64,000 nucleotides of DNA. Origin: Rheum nobile. Taxonomy: Eukaryota > Streptophyta > Magnoliopsida > Caryophyllales > Polygonaceae. The translations under genes and the position numbers were made by a program. The notes below the pieces were generated by a model. It was given only the letters and a program-made list of their open reading frames with translations. It was not told where the DNA came from and searched no databases. The DNA is taken from positions 8,680,001-8,744,000 of the forward strand of contig WOAB01000056.1 in assembly GCA_027886185.1 (NCBI GenBank), in the 5' to 3' direction. Shown here piece by piece: positions 46,151 to 56,429 of the stretch (positions are counted from its first letter, which is position 1; every line of letters starts with the position of its first letter).

Positions 46151-46561
46151 TTGAAGTTGAAATTAACAATCTTTTACTCCTAATAACATACTTATCCATT
46201 TCCCTACACATCAATAATTCAATTTAATCAAAGTAAAATAAAATATTCAAGTATTCAACAAATGTTGAACATTTCAATCAATCCAATTAATCCTCCCAAA
46301 AAATATCTATAAAAAAATATAAATATTTGAGCAAATGTTGAACATTAAACTCTACAACAATTAAAATTAACAGTTTTTGGGTTCAGTGGGAAGATTTGCC
46401 AACGTGGGAAGCTCACAGACTGACATGTAGGAGAGATAATTACGGCTTTAGTATAATATATAGATTAATTGTCATGTGAGATTTAAGGAATATATTTATT
46501 TCCCAATGAAATCATAAAGGTAACATATAAATACACTTGTAAGTCATAGTTACAAGGACAA
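46151..46561. other. AT-rich DNA, possible Helitron 5' end
   Basis: No gene. On the minus strand TCTATATATTATACTAAAGC begins near 46465 after an A, resembling plant Helitron 5' ends. No partner 3' end could be found to the left, so this is only a pointer. Confidence 0.3.
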
Positions 46562-47125
46562 TGTAAGGCCAAATGCTTTAGAAGCATAGACCAATGCTAA
46601 AACGAGGACTTACTAAGAGGTTACCAATCCTGGTACTGTTATGCCCTTAACACGCTTATGTACAAAGTTTTTGTCCTCACATCAACCCTAAAAAGGAAAA
46701 GCTATTGTTGACACAGGTAGAATCTAAATTCTTATAACCCAACTCATGTCCGAGGTGTTCCAGTCTCCCCACTTAAACACCTTTACATTCTGGTCAAGAC
46801 TAAAAAACCGCCCTCTACGTCGAGTGATCGTCCACCAAACCAAGCACGCTGGTATATCTGATTCGGCTTTGATACCATTTGTAATACACACAATTGTCAT
46901 ACGCTCAAAGTAATACGAGGCTTTCTCTCTTTTACATGGTGTTCTTTTTCACCCTTCTAGGTCGAGGACTTTCAAGGAAGTCACCATCCCAGTACAGTTG
47001 TCGTCGTAGCACGATTAACCTCAAAGTACTTTCTTTTGACTTGAACATTGAAAAAGAAGAGCTCTTGTTGATATGGTTAGTACTTTAATCTTTATAAGTC
47101 AATCTCAAATTCGGGGTGGCATACA
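46562..47125 (-). mobile_element. Cassandra-like TRIM, copy 1
   Basis: Left LTR 46562-46762 and right LTR 46880-47125, TG...CA, flank a short non-coding interior. The minus strand carries primer site TGGTATCAAAGCC (46865-46877) two bases from the LTR and a purine tract next to the other LTR. Each LTR contains 5S-rRNA-like sequence, the hallmark of Cassandra elements. The right LTR is about 45 bases longer because of an insert with CATACGCTCAAAGTAAT, a word also found after 48001. It codes for nothing and depends on other retrotransposons. Confidence 0.82.
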
Positions 47126-47482
47126 ACTCTCGTTCGTTCAATGTAATAAATGACTTTCTCTCTTTTACATGGTGTTCTTGTTCATCATTGCTATTATTAG
47201 TCATTCTTGGGAAATCTCTTGCTTTATATAACCGGGTTTATTAGTTAGCTGGATGATGCAATCTATTTCGGGAGAAATATCTTTGCTTAATCTATTCGAT
47301 TTCATATGAAGCTCGAATCTTCTACCCACAGCTATTTCACTCTAACATTCCCTCTCAACAAATGAGACATTATTGTACCTATCACAACACTAGAGACGAA
47401 TTGAAGTTCATTCCCATTGGAATACCGATTGACCCTATCATTATCAGGATTATAATCTTGTTCCACCCATTTAAGTGTATGT
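47126..47482. repeat. Spacer repeated around the Cassandra elements
   Basis: The words GGCTTTCTCTCTTTTACATGG and TTGTTCATCAT then TTAGTCATTCT occur after copy 1 (47150-47300) and again after copy 2 (48010-48180), diverged. The TRIM and its flank were therefore duplicated together. No gene. Confidence 0.6.
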
Positions 47483-48001
47483 TGTAAGGAACAAGCGTTA
47501 CAAACGCTAACCCATTCCAACACAGGGACATCCAGGGGGTCACCCATCCTAGTACTGCTCTGGCCCTAGCACACTTAACCTTAGATTTCTTTGTCATCGG
47601 TTCAACTCTGAAAAGGACTATCTATTTTTGACATGGTTAGAACTTTAATCCTTATAAGCCAATCTTAAATTTGGGGTGTTACATCCCCCCCCCCACTTAA
47701 ACCATTGACGTCTTTGTTAAGGCTCAACGAACGCTCTTTGGAAATTGTTTCTGCTCTCTAGCCAAGCACACGCGTAAGTATGATTCGGCTTTGATACCTT
47801 TTGTAAGGCCCGAGCTTTAGAAGAACTAGCTCATGCCAACACGAGGACTTTTCGGAGGTCACCATCGTGGTACAACTCTCACTCTAACATGCTTAACATA
47901 AAAGTTTTTTCTCCTCACTTGCACACTGAAATGGAAGAGTTCTTGTTGACATGGATAACATTCTAATCATTATAAGCCACTCTCACCTTTGGGGCGTTAC
48001 A
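47483..48001 (-). mobile_element. Cassandra-like TRIM, copy 2
   Basis: LTRs 47483-47683 (201 bp) and 47802-48001 (200 bp) start TGTAAGG and end GGGGTGTTACA or GGGGCGTTACA. The polypurine tract lies at 47684-47698 (a C run on the plus strand). Primer site GGTATCAAAGCC is on the minus strand at 47787-47798. 5S-like blocks are present in both LTRs. Flanks TATGT and CATAT do not form a clear target duplication. Confidence 0.85.
47518..47580 (-). repeat. 5S-rRNA-derived block in a Cassandra LTR
   Basis: The plus strand has GGGTCACCCATCCTAGTACT followed by CTAGCACACTTAACC, the reverse complement of the 3' half of plant 5S rRNA, which holds the internal RNA polymerase III promoter. More diverged versions lie at 46602-46660, 46962-47020 and 47839-47895. 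None is a complete 5S gene. Confidence 0.85.
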
Positions 48002-48867
48002 CATATTTTTCATACGCTCAAAGTAATAAAAGGCTTTCTCTCTTTTACATGGTGTTCTCTTGTTCATCATTTTTCTTGTTAATCATTCTCGAGAAATATC
48101 TTGCTTTGTATCATCGCTTTGATCAGTTAGCTAGATATGCAATCTATTTTCGGGGAAGTCTCTTTGTATAATCTAATCCATTTAAAAAAAATACATATTT
48201 TATTTTCCAATCTCTATTATTATAAGTTAATTACATTTTCATAAATTAGAATCAAATTTCCTTTTTTATTTATTTTGCTATATGCAATCTGTCATTACAT
48301 CCAAGTTGTCAACATTTTAGTTACTTCACCCTGCAAACTAACATCTTTAGCGCTTGCGCTAACCCATAGCTTTTCTTGATCAATTATAATCCCATTCCGT
48401 GCCTTATTAATTATTATAATCCCATTCCGTGCCTTATTAATTGTTATGCATGCAGGTCAACCAAGTTTTGAACAGCCGTATAAAATTTAATTATCGTTAT
48501 CTGTGATACCGAACAACGCAACACCTAAAACTATTTTTTACATATGTGGTGTCAAAAGATGCAATGTCCACAAACTCTTGATAAGATGCATGCACTTGTA
48601 TAAAAAGTGACATTAATCACACATTATTTGCAGCGTATTTTAAAAACCGCGGTAAATATCATGACTGGTCCACGCTTTTAAGTAAAACCGGGATAATTTT
48701 CTCCTTTAATAAAATATATAAAATTTTAAACCGCGCTTCTTGGCTTAAACCGTGGTGTAAACTATCTTATTTCACACGGAATGCGGTTAAATGTTGAAAA
48801 CGCGGTGCATGAGTTTTGTTTCAATGTCGGACCATGTTGAATGAGGTGTGAGTAATAAATAGAAAAT
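48002..48867. other. Gene-free DNA with small repeats
   Basis: 48002-48180 repeats the spacer at 47140-47310. At 48384-48443 a 30-bp unit (ATAATCCCATTCCGTGCCTT) is present twice in tandem. At 48640-48815, AAACCGCGGT, AAACCGCGC and ATGCGGTTAAA words in both orientations resemble the subterminal region of another DNA transposon. No terminal repeats were found. Confidence 0.45.
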
Positions 48868-50182
48868 ATGAAAATAGAAGGGGTTGATTGCAGTCCAGTT
48901 CTATTACTTTTGTCTTCTTCGTCCCATAACTTGAAAACCCTAGCTAAAAATTTGACTTCCTCAAGTCGTTGGTGCTTGCAACTACTTCCTTCTCTATTGT
49001 CACCTCTACTCCTTCCTCCGTCATCGTTGTTGGAGGTATTACCATTTCTTATTTCATCCGTCTCTACCTTCCAAGTTGCAGTAACAAGGGTGTTTCTGCC
49101 CCTTTCTTCTGCCGTCGCAATTTCTCAATATTTGGGGATGTGATTTCGCCTTATCTAGCTCCTCTATTCTTCGGCATTTTTCGATTAGGTATCCCTATAT
49201 TTTATGAGTCTCATTTTGACTGATGTAATAGCTTGTTCAAGTTAGCTTTATTTCAGTTGATTTTTGTACCTTGTTTCAATTTTGTTGCTTTTCAATTTTA
49301 AGCAAGATTTACAATAAACATAATTGAAGCCTTTCTTCCTTTTCTTTTTCTTTTGTTATGATATCTTAATGTATTCCATAGCATACTTGTTGTAATGGTA
49401 TAACTAGTGGTAGATTTCGGTATTTTTAGCATAATTGCCCTTTATCCCTAAAATTTTTCATGCCTCCATGGAATATGCTCTGGAATTTGATCCTTACATT
49501 GAACAAAGTCAAAGTACCTCTGTAAAATTAAGGTGTTATTTGGTGAATAACTCTTCTTCTTTTTTGTTAAATTGTTGGTGAAAATTGTTATCATTTGCAA
49601 TTATTCATTGTTTTTGCTAAAAAGTTCAGCAGTTATGACATGTAAAAATTAGGGAAAATCGTTCATTGATCTTGCTTCTAGTGTCTTGGTTCATTGAATA
49701 ATATTGGCGTATTCTATTAATGGTATTTTTTAATGATAATTTACGAAGAGTTTCTTAATTTATGATTTCCAATCTAATTGAATTTGATTTAGGCTAACCC
49801 TCGTTGAGCTAATTGGTGTTAGAGCCTCGGGATCCCGTCTTCATAGATCACCTTGAAACATCATGATGCGTTGCTATAGAAGAGATGCAATGAAGATGAC
49901 GGTTGTAGAGCACAACGAGAAAGAGTTTTCAAGCAACGTGTCTTGGAAAGATTGTTTTTCATAAATAGATATGTCTCCCTCGGAAGGAAATATGGGACCC
50001 GTCAACTTCTCACCTAAGGAAATATTCTACTTTAAGGGATATTAGATCATATATCTTATATAACGAAATACTGTTACCTTATCTATATTATCTTACTTAT
50101 GTTCCAGTAGATAGAATATCTTGTATTTATGGTAATTCTATCTATACTAATTATGGTAATTCTATCATATAGAAGGAAAATG
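48868..50182. other. Unassigned DNA left of the caulimovirid-like element
   Basis: 48870-49190 is a CT-rich exon-like stretch ending at a possible donor (GATTAG/GTATCC). Frames 48868-49143 and 48969-49223 show no domain. 49800-49960 contains TTGGTGTTAGAGCC, which resembles a degenerate tRNA-Met primer site, perhaps from another retroelement. The rest is AT-rich. Confidence 0.35.
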
Positions 50183-50255
50183 CCTACTGTTTACCTATGT
50201 TCTGCTTTACTGCTTTCTTCCTACGCCTTTCCTTACTTTAGATTACCTGGGTTCA
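50183..50255 (+). repeat. 5' terminal direct repeat of the caulimovirid-like element
   Basis: 73 bases starting CCTACTGTTTACC and ending GGGTTCA, paired with 56430-56502. Sequence to its left shows no match to the promoter region at the 3' end, so the 5' copy is truncated at 50183. Confidence 0.88.
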
Positions 50256-50257
50256 TT

Positions 50258-50270
50258 TGGTATCAGAGCC
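50258..50270 (+). other. Primer binding site, initiator tRNA-Met
   Basis: TGGTATCAGAGCC, two bases after the CA end of the 5' repeat. Both caulimovirids and LTR retrotransposons prime on this tRNA. Confidence 0.9.
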
Positions 50271-50506
50271 ACTAGGCAACATTTCGCCCCGGTTGTAGTA
50301 TTATAGTTATTTACGCCTTCAGTTACTGTTTACCAAGGTCGAACTTTTTACTGTTACTAGACCGTGCGTGTTTGGTTTTAGTCGTAAGTCCGTTGGTAAG
50401 CCCGCTTGACGAGGTAGTCCCAGGGTGTTCCAGGCCGATGGTCCCACGCCATTTAGTAACAATAAAACATCGATTATGATAAATAGTTCCTAAAACATAA
50501 CTAATT

Positions 50507-53500
50507 ATGGCTCTACAATTTAGGCGGATGCTGCATAGAGGTTCTAGTTCATCTAGCACCCCAGTCGTCCATAGTAATGAGAATCTGTACGAAGAAAATA
50601 ATAATGATTGGAACATACCACAACAGTCTATACAATCTATTTACAGAATAGGATGGACAGACTTTAAAACAGCTTTTAGTGTTAAAAGTCATGAAGAAAC
50701 ACTCAGTTTAGACAAAGAACAACTGACTCTTCAATTATTATCCTCCATAGCTATTGATGAATATCTAAAAAAGAACTATAGATATATCCACATAGGCCTA
50801 ATTCAAGTTGCTCTTAAGCCTTTAGCCAGATTAGGCATAGAAACCCCAGTCTTTATTGCCCTTAGAGACGACAGACTCCTTTCTTACAAAGACTCTTTAA
50901 TTGCTGTTATTCAAACCAATATCTGTAATGGCCCAATCTTCTTCAACTGTTCTCCAAATTTTACAGTTGATATGACAGACCCTAGAATCAGTAGTACTCT
51001 TACTCTTGATATTAAGCTCCTTAAAAAGGGGTTCAAAAACCTTTCTAAAAACTTTGTCATTATCTACCGACTCCACTACAGAGTCCTAAGTTCCTGCACA
51101 GATCCTAAGTGTATAGTTCCTCCTGTCCCTAGAGGAGAGACTATCCTCCTACAACTAGAAGCCGAAAGATCTACAACCTTCACTCCCAAACTGATAAAAT
51201 GGGAAGACATCACTATACCAGAAGCTCTGGAACTAAGACATGATTGTCCTCCGAAAGTTCTCGAAAAAACAGAAATTTCCCAAATAGAAGAAAGTGGTGA
51301 TGGTAGGGTCCTTATAAGATTCAATTCCACTAGATCTTTTAGACCTATACCCAGAAATCCTCATCCTTTCCCTGCAAGAAACTCTTTCTCTGAGTCCCTC
51401 TATACTGCTAGAGACTGTTCTATAAAAGACCATTCAGTTAAGGTTGAATTTAGTAGTCCCATTCCTAACCCTGTTACTGAACAAAAGTCAGATGAATGTT
51501 TTCCCTCTTCACCTACTCAGAGTGATATGGGAAGATACTCCTCCATAAATGTTATCACTAAAATGGACTTTACAATAGACAAGGATTATCTAAGAAAAGA
51601 CTTTGATTCCATTGAAAATAGAAACAAGAAAGTTTGGTTCATGAAAATAGACAAAATAGTCAGAGATAAAATAAGAGAATTATGGTATTCTGATATGGAA
51701 AAATATAGGATCAACATCTTGTTCTTCATATGGTTTCCTAATTACCTTAAGATTCAGGGAATAGAAAACCCTTTAGAACAGAAATCCATATATGTCCAAA
51801 CAAGGTTAACAAAGACCTGGAATCTTTTACCCTCAGGATCTACACAAAGTGTCCATCCTCCTCTACAAGGGATAAAAATTATTACAAAAGATGGGGACGT
51901 TCCTGCTGAACCCTTTAAAAATCCTAGAATTGGTACTTCAGATAACAGTCCCGCTACCTTAGAAGATGTTAAGAAAATACATCAACAACACAACTATTCT
52001 AACCAAATCCTCCACACAATAGCTGAACAAGTTGAATTAATACATGATAAAATCAGTACGGAACCTATCAAATTCCCTAAAGACATCTCTAGACCTCATT
52101 TTCAAATTCAGGGGATAAAAAAGGAGATCATTAGTAACACTTCTCTTAATCCTTCTCTTAGTCTCATAGAATTAATCGATCAAAAATTAAAAAATGTTAC
52201 GATTAATTGTATCGAGGACTGTAACAATTGTTCCAACACTGACTCAAGCAGTTCCTCAGACAACTCTGAAAGAGAAGATTGCCCATCTGGTGATAAGGCA
52301 ATTGAAACCTTACAAACATGCTTTGAGGAAAATCCCATTACCATTAACAGGATAAAAAATAACCATGATAGGCCTCAGGCACACAGAAAAATATTTAGGA
52401 ACACAGACACTAGAAACTTCTATCCTAGACCTACTCCTCCTGACCTTCAATATGAAGAAAGATCTAAGTTTAGATCCACAGATTATAATGGACAATCTAT
52501 CTATGAATGGAATATAGATGGAAAATCCGAACATGAAATACTTAATACCTTACAAGAAATGGGTATGGCTAATGTAGCCTATACAGTTGGTAGAAAAGAC
52601 CCTAAAACTTGTTTTTCACTTTTAACTACTGGATTTACAGGCCAACTTAGAAACTGGTGGGATAATACTTTATCCTCCTTTCAAAGAGAAGAGATCCTAG
52701 ATTTTACCAATGATAATGGTAAACCAGAACCTGTCCACCAACTTATATACACCATAAGTATGCACTTCATAGGCAACCCTAGAGAGGAAATTCAAGCCAA
52801 TAGAGAGATCCTTTCTAATCTAAGATGTAAGACCCTTAGTGACTATAGGTGGTATAAAGATGTTTTCCTGTCCTATGTCTACAAAAGAAATGACTGCAAT
52901 AAGGGATATTGGAAAGAAAGATTTGTTACTGGTCTTCCCAACTTATTTGCTGATAGGATAATCCAGAAAATTAAAGATGAAATTCAAACAGAAGAAATTC
53001 CTTGGAAAGACATGACCTATGGCCAATTAACGGCTTTTGTCAAAAAAGAAGGGTTAGCCCTTTGCTCCGAATTAAAAATCCAGGCCAAATATGGTAGAGA
53101 AAAAGGATCTAGAAGAAAAGAACTAGGTAACTTCTATGAGGCTTTTGGCCTTGCCAAAATAGAACCCCCTTCTTATAAATATAAAAAGGGTCATAAAAAT
53201 AAACACAGAAAGTTTGATAACAATTATGAAAGGCCTAGTTACCCACCCAGAAGGAAATTCCAACCAAGACAGACTAATAAAAAGATTATCTGTTTTAAAT
53301 GCGGAAAACCAGGCCACAAGGCAGACAATTGCAGTCTCAAACAAAAGATCAATGAAATCTGTCAAGATGATAGTACCCTAAAAGATAGACTCACTAAAAT
53401 CCTTTTGGAGGATTCTGAGAATGAATTTTATGTCCCTGATACTTCAGAAACTGAGGATTCAGGAACAATCCAATTCTGCAATGTTATCACCAAAAGTGAT

Positions 53501-54328
53501 GAAAGAGAGGCCCTTTTAGAGCTTATCGATACCCTTGAAGATCCTCAAATAAAACGAGAATATTTCATGAAGCTAAAAGAGCTAATATTTAAAGAACAAC
53601 AACCCCTACTTGAAGAACCTTTTAGCATATCCAAAATTATTAATAAAAAATCACCTACTAAGATATTTTCCTCCATTACCTTGAAAGACCTACAAGCTGA
53701 AGTCAATAAAATCAAAAAAGACATAGGATCCCTTAACCAACAGTTATTACTAAATGAGACCAAAGATCTTGAACTTGAAGCTAGAATAGCTCATCTAGAA
53801 TTTTCTAAAAAACCCTACTCCAGCCCCCGTTCTCAACAAAATGAAGAAGAACATCCCGTCATTGAAGATTCTTTTATTGCGGCCATAAACAAGATCAACT
53901 TTCAAAAATGGTATGTTCATATTACCATAAAAATAGAAGACTTCACTCTTTCTACAGTTGCTCTCATCGATAGTGGAGCAGATCTAAACTGCATCTGTGA
54001 AGGAATAATCCCTTCAAAGTATTACCACAAGAGTCACGAAAAAATTCTTGATGCTAGTGGTAGTCGTATGAACCTTAGTTACAAGATCCCTAAAGCCTCT
54101 ATTTGTAATGAGAAACATTGTTTCGACAACTCCTTCATATTGATAAAAGGCTTAAATCAGCAAATAATCCTAGGAACACCCTTCCTGACACAAATCTGTC
54201 CGTTCACTGTTGATAGGTTTGGCCTACATACAACAGTAATGGAAAAAAGGATTAGTTTTAAGTTCATTGCTGCGGTTGAACATAATGATATATCTACCCT
54301 ACAGTCTGCATCCGTTAGCAGAACCTAA
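50507..54328 (+). CDS. Movement protein - coat protein - zinc knuckle - aspartic protease polyprotein
   Basis: 1273 residues without a stop. Residues about 40-230 resemble the 30K-type movement protein of Caulimoviridae, which in infected plants moves virus between cells through plasmodesmata. Residues about 665-870 resemble the caulimovirid coat protein core, followed by a basic stretch and a zinc knuckle CFKCGKPGHKADNC at residue 929. A retropepsin active site motif (Asp-Ser-Gly-Ala) lies near residue 1155. The frame ends about 120 residues later, where caulimovirid polyproteins normally go on into reverse transcriptase. A Ser/Asp-rich acidic stretch lies near residue 580-600. Start chosen as the first in-frame Met after the leader. 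Domain limits are by eye. Confidence 0.82.
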   Translation: MALQFRRMLHRGSSSSSTPVVHSNENLYEENNNDWNIPQQSIQSIYRIGWTDFKTAFSVKSHEETLSLDKEQLTLQLLSSIAIDEYLKKNYRYIHIGLIQVALKPLARLGIETPVFIALRDDRLLSYKDSLIAVIQTNICNGPIFFNCSPNFTVDMTDPRISSTLTLDIKLLKKGFKNLSKNFVIIYRLHYRVLSSCTDPKCIVPPVPRGETILLQLEAERSTTFTPKLIKWEDITIPEALELRHDCPPKVLEKTEISQIEESGDGRVLIRFNSTRSFRPIPRNPHPFPARNSFSESLYTARDCSIKDHSVKVEFSSPIPNPVTEQKSDECFPSSPTQSDMGRYSSINVITKMDFTIDKDYLRKDFDSIENRNKKVWFMKIDKIVRDKIRELWYSDMEKYRINILFFIWFPNYLKIQGIENPLEQKSIYVQTRLTKTWNLLPSGSTQSVHPPLQGIKIITKDGDVPAEPFKNPRIGTSDNSPATLEDVKKIHQQHNYSNQILHTIAEQVELIHDKISTEPIKFPKDISRPHFQIQGIKKEIISNTSLNPSLSLIELIDQKLKNVTINCIEDCNNCSNTDSSSSSDNSEREDCPSGDKAIETLQTCFEENPITINRIKNNHDRPQAHRKIFRNTDTRNFYPRPTPPDLQYEERSKFRSTDYNGQSIYEWNIDGKSEHEILNTLQEMGMANVAYTVGRKDPKTCFSLLTTGFTGQLRNWWDNTLSSFQREEILDFTNDNGKPEPVHQLIYTISMHFIGNPREEIQANREILSNLRCKTLSDYRWYKDVFLSYVYKRNDCNKGYWKERFVTGLPNLFADRIIQKIKDEIQTEEIPWKDMTYGQLTAFVKKEGLALCSELKIQAKYGREKGSRRKELGNFYEAFGLAKIEPPSYKYKKGHKNKHRKFDNNYERPSYPPRRKFQPRQTNKKIICFKCGKPGHKADNCSLKQKINEICQDDSTLKDRLTKILLEDSENEFYVPDTSETEDSGTIQFCNVITKSDEREALLELIDTLEDPQIKREYFMKLKELIFKEQQPLLEEPFSISKIINKKSPTKIFSSITLKDLQAEVNKIKKDIGSLNQQLLLNETKDLELEARIAHLEFSKKPYSSPRSQQNEEEHPVIEDSFIAAINKINFQKWYVHITIKIEDFTLSTVALIDSGADLNCICEGIIPSKYYHKSHEKILDASGSRMNLSYKIPKASICNEKHCFDNSFILIKGLNQQIILGTPFLTQICPFTVDRFGLHTTVMEKRISFKFIAAVEHNDISTLQSASVSRT

Positions 54329-54431
54329 AACATTATAACAAAAGAACTTGTAACATTAAACTCTTTCAAATCCCTACAGATTCACAGACATACAGAGATT
54401 TCTAACTTGTTTTAGTTTTCAGGTTTTAAAA

Positions 54432-55607
54432 ATGAGATCTCCCTCCCGCAAAGGAAAGGAAAAGGTTTTACCTTCATCTTCCTCCCAAGTTACAGCCAAA
54501 AGCAACTTCAGACCGCTACAAGGGCTTTTGCTCTCCACAGAACAACTTGATTTGCTGAATAATATTTGGAGGCTTCCTACTATGCCCCATGCAGCCAAGA
54601 AAAAAGTACAATCCTTAAATACACTCAGTATCCACTTCCATGAAAATGGAAATATGATAAGAGAGAAAGAAAAAAGGGAAAAAGATTTGGGTGAACAACT
54701 AACCATTGCTACAGGTAGACGTTGGAAGAATCTCCAAACTCGTCTCCTCGACACACCAACACAAGAAGCACTTACACCACTCCTTGATGCCTGGCCCCAG
54801 GGAAAAGAGGTTCTAATACAAAAAACAGAAGAAGGCCATTTGGCAGATCTAATACAAGCTCAGAAAGAGCTTATCCAGATGTACTTCGGTGAACCAGGGT
54901 GGAAATTCAAGGGAGTCACTGTTCGGCAATTCTCAACTATTAAACCAATAGCAGGGGGCCCAACAATGATGACAGGCGGACTTCTGAAGATCCTCCTTTA
55001 CCTAAACACATGCACCATGCCCAAAGACCTTATCCTAAAATTCTTCCACCTAGGTATGGTCCACAGTATCAGTTTCCTACCCAATATTGAAGGAAGAATA
55101 GAAGAGATCCTGCAGGCATTTGGAGAAAAGTTCCTGTTAATAGGAAGTAACATGGCAACTTTTGGTCCAACAGTTGCCTACGTCCAAGCTACCCTCCCAA
55201 AAGTAACGGAATTCACCATGATTCCGTCAAAAAAGGTTATATGTTTCTCCCATGGTGTTTCAAAGGATGAAGACTGGAGAGACTGGGTAGGTCTGCTACC
55301 CACCAACTTTACAATACACGAGGAACATGAGCTCTATAGACGCCACCAAGACGTATCCTTCTTCTACAAAAATGCATACCTCTACAGTGGATGGAAGGCG
55401 TGTAGATTGGCAGCAGAAGGACATTATACACAAATCTGGGTTCCAGATAAATGGAGAATATGGCTACCTTTCAGCGGGGATGGCCAGTTTGCGGATTGGC
55501 GAAAATTCATTTCTCTGGAAGATGAGTTCAAACAAGAAGATGAAGATATGCTTGACACCGAGGACTGGGATGACATAAGCATTCCCGACACTCATAGAGA
55601 CACCTAG
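54432..55607 (+). CDS. Unknown 391-residue protein, second ORF of the caulimovirid-like element
   Basis: An uninterrupted frame 103 bases after ORF1. The N-terminus is basic and Ser-rich, then a charged, probably helical region (residues about 50-80) with Lys/Glu runs, a longer mixed region with aromatic-rich blocks (residues about 250-360, many Trp and Tyr), and an acidic C-terminal tail rich in Asp and Glu. I do not recognise a domain. Florendoviruses, a group of endogenous caulimovirids, are known to have a second ORF of unknown function at this place. Whether this is its homologue is inference. Confidence 0.7.
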   Translation: MRSPSRKGKEKVLPSSSSQVTAKSNFRPLQGLLLSTEQLDLLNNIWRLPTMPHAAKKKVQSLNTLSIHFHENGNMIREKEKREKDLGEQLTIATGRRWKNLQTRLLDTPTQEALTPLLDAWPQGKEVLIQKTEEGHLADLIQAQKELIQMYFGEPGWKFKGVTVRQFSTIKPIAGGPTMMTGGLLKILLYLNTCTMPKDLILKFFHLGMVHSISFLPNIEGRIEEILQAFGEKFLLIGSNMATFGPTVAYVQATLPKVTEFTMIPSKKVICFSHGVSKDEDWRDWVGLLPTNFTIHEEHELYRRHQDVSFFYKNAYLYSGWKACRLAAEGHYTQIWVPDKWRIWLPFSGDGQFADWRKFISLEDEFKQEDEDMLDTEDWDDISIPDTHRDT

Positions 55608-55639
55608 CACAAGACCCCTACGCTAAGGTAAACAAAAAA

Positions 55640-55812
55640 TAGTTCTATCTGTTCAGCAAGTAAGAAAAAGAAAAGAAAAAAAAAAAAAAGACAAGTAAGA
55701 AAAAGAAAAGAAAAAGAAGAAAAGAAAAAAGAAGAGAAGTAAGAAAAAGAAAAGAAAAAAGAAGAGAAAAAAGAAAAAGAGAAAGAAAAAGAAAAAGAAA
55801 AAGAAAAAAAAA
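55640..55812 (+). repeat. Long polypurine A/G tract
   Basis: About 150 bases almost wholly of AAGAAAAAG-type purines on the plus strand, 60 bases after ORF2 and before the promoter region. It is placed where the plus-strand primer (polypurine tract) of a retroelement should be, but is much longer than needed, so it has probably expanded as a microsatellite. Confidence 0.7.
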
Positions 55813-56250
55813 GTTCTTATGTTTTCATTTCAGGGGGTAATCTAGCCTGTTTTTAGATTATCTCCTTTGAACAACTTGTTAATTTGATAAAAGACTCAAG
55901 AAGAAGATCTCATAAGACAATAGGCCTATCATCAAAAAGGAAGAAGAGCCCAACAAATCAAAAGGCTCAAATACCCATCACAAGACAATAGGCCCACCAT
56001 CAAGACACAACGGATTATTGACCCATTACAAAAACAAGGAAAGAAGAATAGGCCCATCAGAAGGATAGGCCCATCAGAAGAACATGCCCACTTTTTTGCA
56101 AGAAAACAAAAGACCAGCTCAGCATTCCACTCAAGACAAGAAGACAGAAGAAACCAACTCAGTGCTCCACTCACAACAGGAGACTCCACCCGTGAAGAAA
56201 TAGTACCAAAAATTGGTACGGACAAAGAAAATCAGACTCCCCTCTTTCTC

Positions 56251-56260
56251 TATAAAAGGC
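56251..56260 (+). promoter_or_regulatory. TATA box of the caulimovirid-like element
   Basis: TATAAAAGGC in a CT-rich context, about 250 bases before the 3' end of the element. In a circular or LTR arrangement it would drive a transcript starting near 56285 and running through the primer site into ORF1. Confidence 0.65.
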
Positions 56261-56429
56261 AAAGCCCTCATTTGTTTTGAGGCATCACAATTCAGACTCT
56301 CATGTGTTGAGAAACTCACAAAAAACCTCTGAAGCTTAGAAGCCTTCCTTTGGAGCTCCTTCAAGCTTTTAGAAATCATTTCAAGTTACGACAATAGTCC
56401 TTGTAAGTTTATTATGATCTTATAAAAGT

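Noticed and set aside
47518..47580. 5S rRNA gene
   Set aside because: Only the 3' half is recognisable and diverged, and it lies within LTRs that have a primer site and polypurine tract, so it is a Cassandra-type element and not a 5S gene.
49800..49830. Second retroelement primer site (TTGGTGTTAGAGCC)
   Set aside because: Imperfect, and no LTR end could be identified next to it.
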